From the NCBI RefSeq assembly GCF_014595955.1, contig NZ_JABVCF010000005.1, positions 248,001 through 312,000 on the forward strand: a DNA stretch of 64,000 bases, in the 5' to 3' direction. The translations under genes were made by a program, and so were the position numbers. A model generated the notes under the pieces. That model did not search any database and was not told where the DNA came from. It worked only from the letters and a program-made list of their open reading frames with translations. Of this stretch, positions 17,987 through 26,697 are shown piece after piece (within the stretch, counting starts at the first letter, position 1; every line of letters begins with the position of its first letter). This stretch comes from Pseudaminobacter soli (ex Zhang et al. 2022) (lineage in GTDB: Bacteria > Pseudomonadota > Alphaproteobacteria > Rhizobiales > Rhizobiaceae).

Positions 17987-19024
17987 CTAACCCGCCAGGG
18001 CCTTTTCGACCGCAGCGCGGTCCAGACCCTTGAGGCCGATCACCACGAGACGCGAGCGGCGGTCCTCGCCGGCGGCCCACGGCCGGTCAAAATAGTGGTT
18101 CACTCTCGGCCCGACCGCCTGGACCAGCAGCCGCATCGGCTTGCCGTCGACATGCACAAAACCCTTCATGCGCAGCACGTTCTGGCTCTCGGCCGCTGCG
18201 GCGACGCGGCTGGCAAGCTCGTCCGGATTGGACACCGCGGGAAGCTCGACGATGAAGGAATCGAAATCGTCGTGCTCGTGGTCGAGTTCGTCGTCGTGAT
18301 GGGTCTTGCGGTTCTCGATGTCGTCCTCGACCGCGAGCCCGAGCCCGAGCAGCACGGAAGGGTCGACCCGGCCCTGTGAGGCCGGCACCACTTTTACGGC
18401 CCGGGAGAGATGGCCCTCGATGCGCTCAGCGGCGAGGCGGCTCGCTTCAGCGTCGAGCAGGTCGCTCTTCGAGAGAATCACGAGGTCGGCGCAGGCGACC
18501 TGGTCCTCGAACACCTCCTCGACGGGATCGTCATGGTCGAGCGTCTCGTCGGCGGCGCGCTGGGCAGCGAGCGCGTCCATGTCGGAGGCGACCTGGCCGG
18601 CTGCGAGCGCAGGGCCGTCCACCACAGCGACTACGCCGTCTACCGTGACGCGGCTCTTCACGGACGGCCACTGGAACGCCTGGACAAGTGGCTTGGGCAG
18701 GGCGAGTCCTGAAGTCTCGATGATGATGTGGTCGACCTTCGGCTCCTTGGCGAGGATCTGGTCGAGCGCCGGCACGAAGTCGTCGGCGACGGTGCAGCAG
18801 AGGCAGCCGTTAGCCAGTTCGACGATGTTCTCCTCCGGGCAGGCATCGACGCCGCAGCCCTTCAGGATCTCGCCGTCGATGCCGACGTCGCCGAACTCGT
18901 TGACGATCAGCGCGAGGCGGCGTCCGCCGGCGTTTTCGAGGATGTGGCGGATCATCGTCGTCTTGCCGGCACCGAGGAAACCAGTGACGACGGTGCAGGG
19001 AACCCGGGCGAGCGAAGCAGTCAT
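17987..19024 (-). CDS. cobW: CobW, GTP-dependent metal chaperone of the cobalamin locus
   Basis: CobW is a G3E-family GTPase thought to supply cobalt to the chelatase. The 345-residue protein has the P-loop TGFLGAGKTTMIRHI (about residues 14-28) and the metal-binding GCLCCTV (CxCC type) near residue 74. It also has ETSGLALPKPL, the guanine-specificity segment LSKSDLLDA, and a His/Asp-rich metal-binding stretch HHDDELDHEHDDFD near residue 243. The C-terminal CobW_C domain follows. It starts four bases inside the DUF1636 gene and is followed closely by cobN, its likely partner. Confidence 0.95.
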   Translation of the reverse strand: MTASLARVPCTVVTGFLGAGKTTMIRHILENAGGRRLALIVNEFGDVGIDGEILKGCGVDACPEENIVELANGCLCCTVADDFVPALDQILAKEPKVDHIIIETSGLALPKPLVQAFQWPSVKSRVTVDGVVAVVDGPALAAGQVASDMDALAAQRAADETLDHDDPVEEVFEDQVACADLVILSKSDLLDAEASRLAAERIEGHLSRAVKVVPASQGRVDPSVLLGLGLAVEDDIENRKTHHDDELDHEHDDFDSFIVELPAVSNPDELASRVAAAAESQNVLRMKGFVHVDGKPMRLLVQAVGPRVNHYFDRPWAAGEDRRSRLVVIGLKGLDRAAVEKALAG

Positions 19025-19434
19025 GAAGCGTCCTTCAGAAGCGAGGAGGGTGGGATGCGGGCGACGAGGCCGCGCTTGAGGCAGTCGGGCCGGCCGCGCC
19101 AGGGCAGCAGGCCGTCAGTAGAAGTCGAGAAGAGTAGGGCGCCAGCGACGAGGTCGTCGGCATTGGCGAGGCCAAGGTCGCCAAACACGTAGCTCCAGCA
19201 ACCCTCGCGGATCATCGCCGCGCTTAGGCGCCGCTTGCAGTTGCCGAGGCATTCCAGCTGGCGGACGGAGACGCCGGTTCCCATAGCGAGCTCGCGGACG
19301 CGGTCTCCGAGCCGCTCGCCCGCACGGGGGCGGGCGTCCGAACCGGTCTCGTCGCGGCAGGACGAGCAGACGACGAGCGTCACGCCTTCGCAACCGCCTG
19401 GAGCGGCATGTTTCGGCTCGGAATTGGCTGTCAC
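19021..19434 (-). CDS. DUF1636 family cysteine-containing protein
   Basis: The 137-residue product has CSSC near residue 23 and ECLGNC near residue 61, a thioredoxin-like ferredoxin pattern seen in the DUF1636 family. That family sits with cobalamin genes in proteobacteria. The role is not established; an Fe-S or metal-binding function is inferred from the cysteines. It is the first gene after the cobalamin riboswitch, and its stop overlaps the cobW start by ATGA (19021-19024). Expression should therefore follow B12 status with the rest of the operon. Confidence 0.85.
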   Translation of the reverse strand: MTANSEPKHAAPGGCEGVTLVVCSSCRDETGSDARPRAGERLGDRVRELAMGTGVSVRQLECLGNCKRRLSAAMIREGCWSYVFGDLGLANADDLVAGALLFSTSTDGLLPWRGRPDCLKRGLVARIPPSSLLKDAS

Positions 19435-19479
19435 GTCATTCGGCTCCTTGCCCGGATCGCCCGCCGGGCAGTCGAATTG

Positions 19480-19665
19480 ATCACGCGACGGCAGGTCTCC
19501 TGGCTCGCGGTTCTTCGCCCTGCGCCGCCTTCCCGGATCTCTCCAGTGGCGTTCGGCGCGGGCTAGCCGCCTACAGTTGCGGGGACAGCTGCGGATTCGA
19601 CCCTCGATCTGACCGCATTCCCTCTTAGCCCTTCCGCGTTGCCGGGAAGGGACCGTCAGGGGCGA
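19480..19665 (-). promoter_or_regulatory. Cobalamin (AdoCbl) riboswitch
   Basis: Read on the minus strand, the conserved riboswitch parts occur in order. TAAGAGGGAATGCGGT is near 19,630. CCGCAGCTGTCCCCGCAACT comes next (within 19,572-19,594), then GCCACTG (19,544-19,550). GGGAAGG and GCGAAGAACC follow, and the B12 box AGCCAGGAGACCTGCC lies at 19,490-19,505. It sits between the upstream glycosylase gene and the DUF1636-cobW-cobN-cobG-cobH-cobI-cobJ operon and should reduce its expression when adenosylcobalamin is abundant. The 5' end lies within a few bases of the glycosylase stop codon. Confidence 0.96.
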
Positions 19666-19666
19666 T

Positions 19667-20902
19667 TTACGCCTCAGCGGCGGAGCGTGTCAACGCGGGC
19701 GAGCCATCAGCCGCATCAAGGAGCGCCGGACCGAGGTCGCCCGCCGGGAGAATCTCCAGCCGCTCGAGGCCGAGCCAGGCTCGCATCGTGTCGAGTTCGC
19801 CCGCAAGCGTCTCGGCGGTATGACGCGGCGCGCCGGGTTCTGCATAGGCGGCCATCGCTCTCAGTACCCCGGTGGGGCGGTCGGCGCGCAGGTCGATTCG
19901 CGCCACGACGGTGTCCCCGAGCAGGAACGGCATGACATAGTAGCCATATTGCCGCTTCTCGGCCGGCGTATAGATCTCGATGCGGTAGCGGAAATCGAAG
20001 AGCCGCTCGGCACGGGCCCGCTCCCAGACCAGCGGATCGAAGGGGGCCAGAAGCGCGCGGGCCTCGACCTTCCGCTTCAGGCGCGCGCCGGCGTAAAGAT
20101 AGGCCTGCTGCCGCCAGCCTTCGACTGAGACGGGCAAAATGTCGCCCGACTCGACCAACTCCTCGATCCGGCCCTTCATGTCCGATGGGCTCAGTCGGTA
20201 GTAGTCCCGCAGGTCAGAGGCGGTGGCGATACCGAGCGCGCGGGCCGCGAGGCGGAGCAGTTCGCGATGCGCATCTGCCGGGGCGGGTTCCGGAAGGTTC
20301 AGGACCTTTCCGGGAATGACCCTTTCCGGGACGTCATAGAGCCGCTCGAAGCCGCGGCGGGCCGCCGTCGTCAGCCGGCCGGCCCAGAACAGCCATTCGA
20401 AGGCGTGTTTCTCGTCGCTCCAGCCCCACCAGCCGCCCTTGCCCTTGGCGCCGTCGATGTCGGAGGCAGCAGTTGGGCCATTGTCGGCGACGCGCCTGTA
20501 GATCTCATTGATCATGCGGCCGTTCGCCTCAGCCCAACGCGCCAGGCCGCCGTAGATCTCCTCGTTCCGCGATGCGCGCTCCATGCGCCAGCGCATCAGC
20601 GGCCAGGCTTCGAGCGGAAGCAGGGATGCCTCGTGCGCCCAGTACTCGAACAGCGCGCGCTTGCGCCCCGGCGAGGCGGCGTCGTCCAACAGCGACATGG
20701 GGTAGGGGCCTAGCCGCGAGAAAAGCGGCATGTAATGGGCCCGCACCACCGCGCTGACGGAATCGATCTGCAGAAGGCCCAGGCGGTCGAGCACTTTTGT
20801 GAGGTGGCGACGTGTAATCGGTCCCGCCGGGCGAGGCTCGGCCAACCCTTGCGCCGCGACGGCGATGCGGCGGGCGAGCGCGAGCGAGATCTTTTCCTTC
20901 AT
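19667..20902 (-). CDS. YcaQ/AlkZ-like DNA glycosylase (winged-helix)
   Basis: The product of about 411 residues matches the HTH_42 family of YcaQ/AlkZ, which unhooks or excises alkylated and crosslinked bases. The family's QxD active-site motif is visible as LLQIDSVSAV near residue 42. Other family-like parts are the FEYWAHEASLLP segment, the GGWWGWSDEKHAFEWLFWAG block and the C-terminal PFDPLVWERAR and GYYVMPFLLGD. The ATG at 20902 gives the normal N-terminus; an upstream ATG at 20989 is less likely. The gene ends directly at the cobalamin riboswitch, so its transcript may run into it. Confidence 0.85.
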   Translation of the reverse strand: MKEKISLALARRIAVAAQGLAEPRPAGPITRRHLTKVLDRLGLLQIDSVSAVVRAHYMPLFSRLGPYPMSLLDDAASPGRKRALFEYWAHEASLLPLEAWPLMRWRMERASRNEEIYGGLARWAEANGRMINEIYRRVADNGPTAASDIDGAKGKGGWWGWSDEKHAFEWLFWAGRLTTAARRGFERLYDVPERVIPGKVLNLPEPAPADAHRELLRLAARALGIATASDLRDYYRLSPSDMKGRIEELVESGDILPVSVEGWRQQAYLYAGARLKRKVEARALLAPFDPLVWERARAERLFDFRYRIEIYTPAEKRQYGYYVMPFLLGDTVVARIDLRADRPTGVLRAMAAYAEPGAPRHTAETLAGELDTMRAWLGLERLEILPAGDLGPALLDAADGSPALTRSAAEA

Positions 20903-21064
20903 GTGGCGTCTGGTCTGCAGGTTGCGGGACGCCCATATGACCGAAGCCAGGACCGGGCGTCCACCCGGTCCGAAAGAGCATGCTGACATGGTTAGGATCG
21001 GCGGCTAACCGGCAAGGATCGCTTGCGTCGGCATTGCGCCTGCGCTAACGCTCGCCCCGCTGCG

Positions 21065-21092
21065 GCAGGCGGCCGGAAGCGGCCGTCGCCTG
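21065..21092. repeat. Strong inverted repeat upstream of nuoA
   Basis: Arms GCAGGCGGCCG and CGGCCGTCGCCTGC face each other over the loop GAAG, with a three-base bulge in the right arm. It lies 40-67 bases before the nuoA start, in the 229-base gap holding the nuo promoter. It may fold in the nuo leader RNA or mark the divergent glycosylase promoter side. No clear sigma-70 boxes could be assigned. Confidence 0.45.
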
Positions 21093-21131
21093 CGCGCATC
21101 GAAACGACACTATCCGACGAAAGGGATGAAC

Positions 21132-21497
21132 ATGGGCGGGCTGCTGGAGTCTTATCTCCCCATCGTCATCTTCCTGGCCGTGGCGCTGATCATTCCGCTG
21201 GCGCTTATTGCCGCGCCCTATCTGGTGGCCTACCGCAATCCGGACCCGGAGAAGCTGTCGGCCTATGAGTGCGGCTTCAACTCCTTCGATGACGCCCGCA
21301 TGAAGTTCGACGTCCGCTTCTATCTGGTCTCGATCCTGTTCATCATTTTCGATCTCGAAGTCGCGTTCCTGTTCCCCTGGGCGGTCTCCTTCGGCGAAGT
21401 CGGCATGTTCGGCTTCTGGTCCATGATGGTCTTCCTGGGCGTTCTGACCATCGGCTTCATATATGAGTGGAAGAAAGGAGCGCTGGAATGGGATTGA
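21132..21497 (+). CDS. nuoA: NADH-quinone oxidoreductase subunit A
   Basis: NuoA is a small membrane subunit of complex I near the quinone site. The product is about 121 residues with three membrane helices (roughly 8-30, 64-84 and 90-110). It carries the [14 protein letters not shown] and [17 protein letters not shown] patterns that define the family. The ATG at 21132 has AAAGG at a good distance; an ATG two codons upstream at 21126 is equally in frame. It is the first gene of the nuo operon and overlaps nuoB by ten bases. Confidence 0.96.
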   Translation: MGGLLESYLPIVIFLAVALIIPLALIAAPYLVAYRNPDPEKLSAYECGFNSFDDARMKFDVRFYLVSILFIIFDLEVAFLFPWAVSFGEVGMFGFWSMMVFLGVLTIGFIYEWKKGALEWD

Positions 21498-22069
21498 ACG
21501 CACCCTCCGCAACCCTGGTCGCCCCTAGGCCCAAGGGCATCATTGATCCGAACACCGGCAAGCCGATCGGCGCCGACGACGCGTTCTATGGCGAGATCAA
21601 CAGCGAACTCGCTGACAAGGGTTTTTTGGTCACCTCCTCCGAGGCGCTGGTCACCTGGGCGCGTACCGGCTCGCTGATGTGGATGACGTTCGGCCTCGCC
21701 TGCTGCGCGGTCGAGATGATGCACATGTCGATGCCGCGCTACGACGCGGAGCGCTTCGGCATCGCGCCGCGCGCCAGTCCGCGACAGTCGGACGTGATGA
21801 TCGTGGCGGGAACGCTCACCAACAAGATGGCGCCGGCGCTGCGCAAGGTCTACGACCAGATGCCGGAGCCGCGCTACGTGATTTCGATGGGTTCCTGCGC
21901 CAATGGCGGCGGCTACTATCACTACTCCTATTCGGTGGTGCGCGGCTGCGACCGCATCGTGCCCGTCGACATCTACGTCCCCGGTTGCCCGCCCACCGCC
22001 GAGGCGCTGCTCTACGGCATTCTGTTGCTCCAGAAGAAGATCCGCCGCACGGGTACCATTGAGCGCTAA
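21488..22069 (+). CDS. nuoB: NADH-quinone oxidoreductase subunit B
   Basis: NuoB holds the N2 4Fe-4S cluster that passes electrons to quinone. The product is about 193 residues. It has the paired cysteines in [12 protein letters not shown], a third in [13 protein letters not shown] and a fourth in [14 protein letters not shown], matching the N2 ligands. The ATG at 21488 follows AAAGGAG and lies inside the end of nuoA. A 63-base gap without an obvious gene separates it from nuoC. Confidence 0.97.
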   Translation: MGLNAPSATLVAPRPKGIIDPNTGKPIGADDAFYGEINSELADKGFLVTSSEALVTWARTGSLMWMTFGLACCAVEMMHMSMPRYDAERFGIAPRASPRQSDVMIVAGTLTNKMAPALRKVYDQMPEPRYVISMGSCANGGGYYHYSYSVVRGCDRIVPVDIYVPGCPPTAEALLYGILLLQKKIRRTGTIER

Positions 22070-22132
22070 GGCTGTGGCGAAGTATCGGGTCAAGAGGCGG
22101 GAAGTGAAGGTCGAACAGTTGGAGTCGCAGAA

Positions 22133-22735
22133 GTGAACGAGGCGCTGAACGACCTCTCCTCCTACCTCCAGGAGAAGCTTGGGAGCCTGATCGGCAAGGC
22201 TTCGATCGCCTATGGCGACCTGACGCTCGACGTGGCCGCGGGCGACATCCTCGAGGTGCTCAACTTCCTCAAGTCCGACGTCCAGTGCCAATTCGTGTCG
22301 ATCATCGACATCTGCGGGGTTGACTATCCCTCGCGCGAGAAGCGGTTCGACGTGGTCTATCACCTGCTCTCGCCACGCCAGAACCTGCGCATCCGTGTGA
22401 AAGTTCAGGCCGACGAGGACACGCTGGTCCCTTCTGCCACCAGCATCTATCCCGGCGCCGACTGGTTCGAGCGCGAGGCCTACGATCTTTACGGCATCCT
22501 GTTTTCCGGCCATCCGGAACTGCGCCGCATCCTCACGGATTACGGCTTCGAAGGGTATCCAATGCGCAAGGATTTCCCGCTCACCGGCTATGTCGAGGTC
22601 CGCTACGACGACCAGGCCAAGCGCGTGGTCTACGAGCGCGTCGAACTGAAGCAGGAGTTCCGCAACTTCGATTTCCTCTCGCCCTGGGAAGGCACGGACT
22701 ACGTGCTGCCGGGGGATGAGAAGGCGAAGCAGTAA
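22133..22735 (+). CDS. nuoC: NADH-quinone oxidoreductase subunit C
   Basis: NuoC is the 30-kDa peripheral-arm subunit of complex I. The 200-residue protein shows the family signature [20 protein letters not shown] (about residues 114-133) and [15 protein letters not shown]. It is a separate gene, not fused with nuoD as in E. coli. The start is a GTG at 22133 that lines up with the normal N-terminus. nuoD follows after 12 bases. Confidence 0.97.
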   Translation: MNEALNDLSSYLQEKLGSLIGKASIAYGDLTLDVAAGDILEVLNFLKSDVQCQFVSIIDICGVDYPSREKRFDVVYHLLSPRQNLRIRVKVQADEDTLVPSATSIYPGADWFEREAYDLYGILFSGHPELRRILTDYGFEGYPMRKDFPLTGYVEVRYDDQAKRVVYERVELKQEFRNFDFLSPWEGTDYVLPGDEKAKQ

Positions 22736-22747
22736 GGCGGCAGATCA

Positions 22748-23938
22748 ATGACCGAGCACAACGTCCGCTCCTTCAACATCAATTTCGGGCCGCAGCATCC
22801 GGCGGCGCACGGCGTTCTGCGCCTGGTGCTCGAGCTCGACGGCGAGGTGGTAGATCGCGTCGATCCCCATATCGGACTGCTGCATCGCGGCACCGAAAAA
22901 CTGATCGAGTACAAGACGTACCTGCAGGCGCTGCCCTATTTCGACCGGCTCGACTATGTCGCGCCGATGAACCAGGAGCATGCCTGGTGCCTGGCGATCG
23001 AGCGGCTGCTCGGCGTAGAGGTGCCGATCCGCGGTCAACTCATCCGGGTGCTGTTCGCCGAGATGGGGCGCATCCTCAACCATCTGATGAACGTCACCAC
23101 GCAGGCCATGGACGTCGGTGCGCTTACGCCGCCGCTGTGGGGCTTCGAGGAGCGCGAGAAGCTGATGGTGTTCTACGAGCGCGCCTCAGGCGCTCGCATG
23201 CATGCGGCCTATTTCCGGCCCGGCGGGGTGCACCAAGACGTGCCTGATCAGCTTGTCGAAGACATCGCCAATTGGATCGACCCGTTCCTGCAGACCGTCG
23301 CCAACCTTGACGAACTGCTCACGGACAACCGCATCTTCAAGCAGCGCAACGCCGACATCGGAGTCGTTTCGCTCGAAGACGCCTGGTCGTGGGGTTTTTC
23401 AGGCGTGATGGTGCGTGGCTCCGGCGCGCCCTGGGACCTGCGCAAAAGCCAGCCCTACGATTGCTACTCCGATATGGATTTCGACATCCCGATCGGAAAG
23501 AACGGCGACTGCTACGACCGCTATCTCATCCGCATGGAAGAGATGCGGCAGTCCGCGAAGATCATGCGCCAGTGCATCGAGCGGCTGCTCGGCAAGGAGC
23601 GAATCGGACCCGTTTCGGATCAGGACGGCAAGATTGTCCCGCCGAAGCGCGCTGCGATGAAGCGCTCGATGGAAGCGCTGATCCACCACTTCAAGCTCTA
23701 TACCGAGGGTTATCACGTGCCGGCCGGCGAGGTGTATGCCGCGGTCGAGGCGCCCAAGGGCGAGTTCGGCGTCTATCTGGTCTCGGACGGCACCAACAAG
23801 CCGTACCGCTGCAAACTGCGCGCGCCGGGCTTCGCGCATCTGCAGGCGATGGACTTCATGACCCGCGGCCACATGCTGGCCGACGTCTCGGCAATCCTTG
23901 GCTCACTCGACATCGTGTTCGGCGAGGTCGACCGGTAA
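22748..23938 (+). CDS. nuoD: NADH-quinone oxidoreductase subunit D
   Basis: NuoD is the 49-kDa subunit that lines the quinone-reduction site. The 396-residue length is normal. It starts with [20 protein letters not shown] and has [17 protein letters not shown] near residue 43, the [16 protein letters not shown] stretch and the late [10 protein letters not shown]-like region [14 protein letters not shown]. The C-terminus DIVFGEVDR is typical. A 316-base gap follows before nuoE, the longest inside the nuo operon. Confidence 0.97.
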   Translation: MTEHNVRSFNINFGPQHPAAHGVLRLVLELDGEVVDRVDPHIGLLHRGTEKLIEYKTYLQALPYFDRLDYVAPMNQEHAWCLAIERLLGVEVPIRGQLIRVLFAEMGRILNHLMNVTTQAMDVGALTPPLWGFEEREKLMVFYERASGARMHAAYFRPGGVHQDVPDQLVEDIANWIDPFLQTVANLDELLTDNRIFKQRNADIGVVSLEDAWSWGFSGVMVRGSGAPWDLRKSQPYDCYSDMDFDIPIGKNGDCYDRYLIRMEEMRQSAKIMRQCIERLLGKERIGPVSDQDGKIVPPKRAAMKRSMEALIHHFKLYTEGYHVPAGEVYAAVEAPKGEFGVYLVSDGTNKPYRCKLRAPGFAHLQAMDFMTRGHMLADVSAILGSLDIVFGEVDR

Positions 23939-24254
23939 ATGGATGGGCCGGCCTTCAGCCGGCTCATTTCACGTCGGCTACAAGTCAGGGTCGCCTCTAC
24001 GTAAGCGATCGAACTCGATCCGCCCGGTCTGTCGATTTGGGTCGAGAACATGCTGGAGCCCGCGACCTAAAGTCCTGCAACTCGGCCTCCACCCGGCGCT
24101 GAACTTGCAGGGTAACCTGCTTGTTCTCATATTCGGGCGCACCCCTTCGCATCTGCGAGAAAATCGCCGCTGCAAGACCAATTCGGCCACTGGCCTTTTG
24201 CGTCGCGTGTGTTAGAACGCGCGCGAAAAAACAAACAGAAGTGCACGGAGCCTC
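23939..24254. other. Gap between nuoD and nuoE without a recognised gene
   Basis: Just after the nuoD stop there is a hairpin of GCCGGC, CTTCA, GCCGGC (about 23,949-23,965). The rest has lower coding character than its flanks. Short open frames exist on both strands but none has a convincing start site or recognisable product. A run of A residues lies just before nuoE at about 24,228-24,240. The stretch may hold an internal promoter or the remains of a lost gene. Confidence 0.4.
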
Positions 24255-25271
24255 ATGTCCGTTCGCCGCCTCGCCGAGCCAGCCCTTCAGCCAGCCGACT
24301 TCGCCTTTACCGAGGCGAATGCCGCCTGGGCCGAGCAAACCATCGGTAAGTATCCGCCGGGACGCCAGCAATCGGCCGTCATCCCGTTGCTCATGCGCGC
24401 CCAGGAGCAGGAAGGCTGGGTGAGCAGGGCTGCCATCGAGCATGTCGCCGACATGCTCGACATGCCCTACATCCGTGTGCTTGAGGTCGCGACCTTCTAC
24501 ACTCAGTACCAGCTGAATCCGGTTGGTACGCGCGCCCATGTGCAGGTTTGCGGGACCACCCCCTGCATGCTCAGGGGCGCCGGGGAACTGATGGATGTGT
24601 GCCGCAGCAGGATCCATCCCGAGCCCTTCCACACCAACGAGGCCGGCACGCTGTCCTGGGAAGAGGTGGAATGCCAGGGCACCTGCGTGAACGCGCCCAT
24701 GGTCATGATCTTCAAGGACACCTATGAGGACCTGACCCCCGAGATCTTGGAGACCATCATCGATGCCTTCGAGGCGGGCAAGGGAGCCGATGTCACGCCC
24801 GGGCCGCAGAACGGCCGTTTCAACTCCGCCCCCGCTACCGGCTTCACGACCCTGACCAACGAAGCTGTCATCCTCGGGCCGGTCTCGGAACGCGACACTC
24901 GGGCGCAGGCGGGCGAACCCGCACTGCCTCCTTCCAAGGCGGGACGGCCAAAGACCGATGCTTCCGAAACAAGCCCGCAACTGAAGACTCCTTCGCCGGT
25001 TAAAGCCAGCCCGGCGGGTGAGACCGCGGCGAGCGTAGGCGAGCCCGGTTTCAATGAGAAGGCTGCCAACCTGGCCGAGCCGTCGGTCGAGGCGGAAGTC
25101 AAGCAGCGCCGCCGCAAGAGCGCCGATACCGGCGTTGTGGAGGCCAAGTCGCCGGAACTGCTGCGTGGCGAGCCGATTGGCCCGGATAGCAAGCGTCTTG
25201 CCGGCGAAAAGCGGGCGCCGAAGGGCGAGCCATCGCCCGATGCTCGTAAGCCGACTGGCCGGAAGCGCTGA
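24255..25271 (+). CDS. nuoE: NADH-quinone oxidoreductase subunit E with long C-terminal extension
   Basis: NuoE carries the N1a 2Fe-2S cluster of the NADH-oxidising module. Residues 1-175 are the conserved thioredoxin-like domain with the four ligands Cys99, Cys104 (QVCGTTPC), Cys140 and Cys144 (VECQGTC). Residues 180-338 are a low-complexity, Pro/Ala/Lys/Glu-rich tail, making the protein about twice the size of E. coli NuoE. Such tails occur in rhizobia, where I recall some ending in a helix-hairpin-helix domain. Here that domain is missing and sits in a separate downstream gene. nuoF follows after 11 bases. Confidence 0.95.
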   Translation: MSVRRLAEPALQPADFAFTEANAAWAEQTIGKYPPGRQQSAVIPLLMRAQEQEGWVSRAAIEHVADMLDMPYIRVLEVATFYTQYQLNPVGTRAHVQVCGTTPCMLRGAGELMDVCRSRIHPEPFHTNEAGTLSWEEVECQGTCVNAPMVMIFKDTYEDLTPEILETIIDAFEAGKGADVTPGPQNGRFNSAPATGFTTLTNEAVILGPVSERDTRAQAGEPALPPSKAGRPKTDASETSPQLKTPSPVKASPAGETAASVGEPGFNEKAANLAEPSVEAEVKQRRRKSADTGVVEAKSPELLRGEPIGPDSKRLAGEKRAPKGEPSPDARKPTGRKR

Positions 25272-25282
25272 GGTAAGAGAGA

Positions 25283-26587
25283 ATGCTCGCCGACAAGGAC
25301 CGCATCTTCACCAACATCTACGGCCAGTTCGACCGTTCGCTGAAGGGCGCGATGGCGCGCGGCCATTGGGACGACACTGCCGGCATCCTGGCGAAGGGTC
25401 GCGACTGGATCATCAACGAGATGAAGGCTTCGGGGCTGCGCGGCCGCGGCGGTGCGGGATTCCCGACCGGCCTCAAGTGGTCGTTCATGCCCAAGCAGAG
25501 CGATGGGCGCCCGAGCTATCTGGTCGTCAATGCTGACGAGTCCGAGCCGGGAACCTGCAAGGACCGCGATATCCTGCGGCACGATCCTCACACCCTGGTC
25601 GAGGGCTGCCTGGTCGCGGGTTTCGCGATGGGCGCCGTCGCAGCGTACATCTACGTCCGCGGCGAGTTCATCCGTGAGCGCGAGGCTCTGCAGCGAGCGA
25701 TCGATGAGGCTTACGATGCCGGGCTGATCGGCAAGAACAACAAGAACGGCTACGACTTCGACGTCTACGTCCATCATGGCGCCGGCGCCTATATCTGCGG
25801 CGAGGAGACGGCGTTGCTCGAGAGCCTCGAGGGCAAGAAGGGTCAGCCGCGGCTAAAGCCGCCATTCCCCGCGAACATGGGTCTCTATGGCTGCCCGACG
25901 ACGGTCAACAACGTCGAATCGATCGCCGTTGCGCCGACCATTCTGCGGCGCGGAGCGGCGTGGTTCTCGTCCTTCGGGCGTCCCAACAATACGGGCACCA
26001 AGCTGTTCTGCGTCTCCGGCCACGTGAACACGCCATGCACGGTGGAAGAGGCAATGTCGATTCCGTTCCGTGAACTGATCGAGAAGCACTGCGGCGGCAT
26101 TCGCGGTGGCTGGGACAATCTTCTTGCAGTCATTCCGGGTGGCTCGTCAGTGCCGCTGGTGCCGGCCGAGCAGATCATCGATACGCCGATGGATTTCGAC
26201 GCGTTGCGCGACCTGAAGTCGGGTCTCGGCACCGCTGCCGTGATCGTGATGGACAAGTCGACCGATATTGTGAAGGCGATCGCGCGGCTGGCCTATTTCT
26301 ACAAGCACGAGAGCTGCGGTCAGTGCACGCCCTGCCGTGAGGGCACGGGCTGGATGTGGCGCGTGATGGAGCGGCTGGTGCGCGGCGAGGCGCAGAAGCG
26401 CGAGATCGACATGCTGCTGGACGTGACCAAGCAGGTCGAAGGTCATACGATCTGTGCGCTGGGCGACGCGGCAGCGTGGCCGATCCAGGGCCTGATCCGC
26501 CACTTCAGGCCGGAGATCGAGCGGCGTATCGACGAGTTCACGCGCAATGCCCACAGGGCAGAGCCGGTGCTGGTCGCGGCCGAGTGA
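25283..26587 (+). CDS. nuoF: NADH-quinone oxidoreductase subunit F
   Basis: NuoF binds NADH and FMN and carries the N3 4Fe-4S cluster. The 434-residue protein has the FMN/NADH loop [16 protein letters not shown] near residue 52, [13 protein letters not shown], and [19 protein letters not shown] near residue 165. The cluster motif [15 protein letters not shown] (about residues 341-355) is followed by a fourth Cys in [12 protein letters not shown]. nuoE lies upstream and the helix-hairpin-helix gene downstream after 110 bases. Confidence 0.97.
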   Translation: MLADKDRIFTNIYGQFDRSLKGAMARGHWDDTAGILAKGRDWIINEMKASGLRGRGGAGFPTGLKWSFMPKQSDGRPSYLVVNADESEPGTCKDRDILRHDPHTLVEGCLVAGFAMGAVAAYIYVRGEFIREREALQRAIDEAYDAGLIGKNNKNGYDFDVYVHHGAGAYICGEETALLESLEGKKGQPRLKPPFPANMGLYGCPTTVNNVESIAVAPTILRRGAAWFSSFGRPNNTGTKLFCVSGHVNTPCTVEEAMSIPFRELIEKHCGGIRGGWDNLLAVIPGGSSVPLVPAEQIIDTPMDFDALRDLKSGLGTAAVIVMDKSTDIVKAIARLAYFYKHESCGQCTPCREGTGWMWRVMERLVRGEAQKREIDMLLDVTKQVEGHTICALGDAAAWPIQGLIRHFRPEIERRIDEFTRNAHRAEPVLVAAE

Positions 26588-26697
26588 CGAGAGATCGGCC
26601 GGGACGGATAGTTCCGGCTAAGTGGTGCAGAACAAGCATACGAGGGTGGAAGTACAAGAGAGGCGGGCAGAAGGACGAGCGGCAAAGGAGTGAGCCT

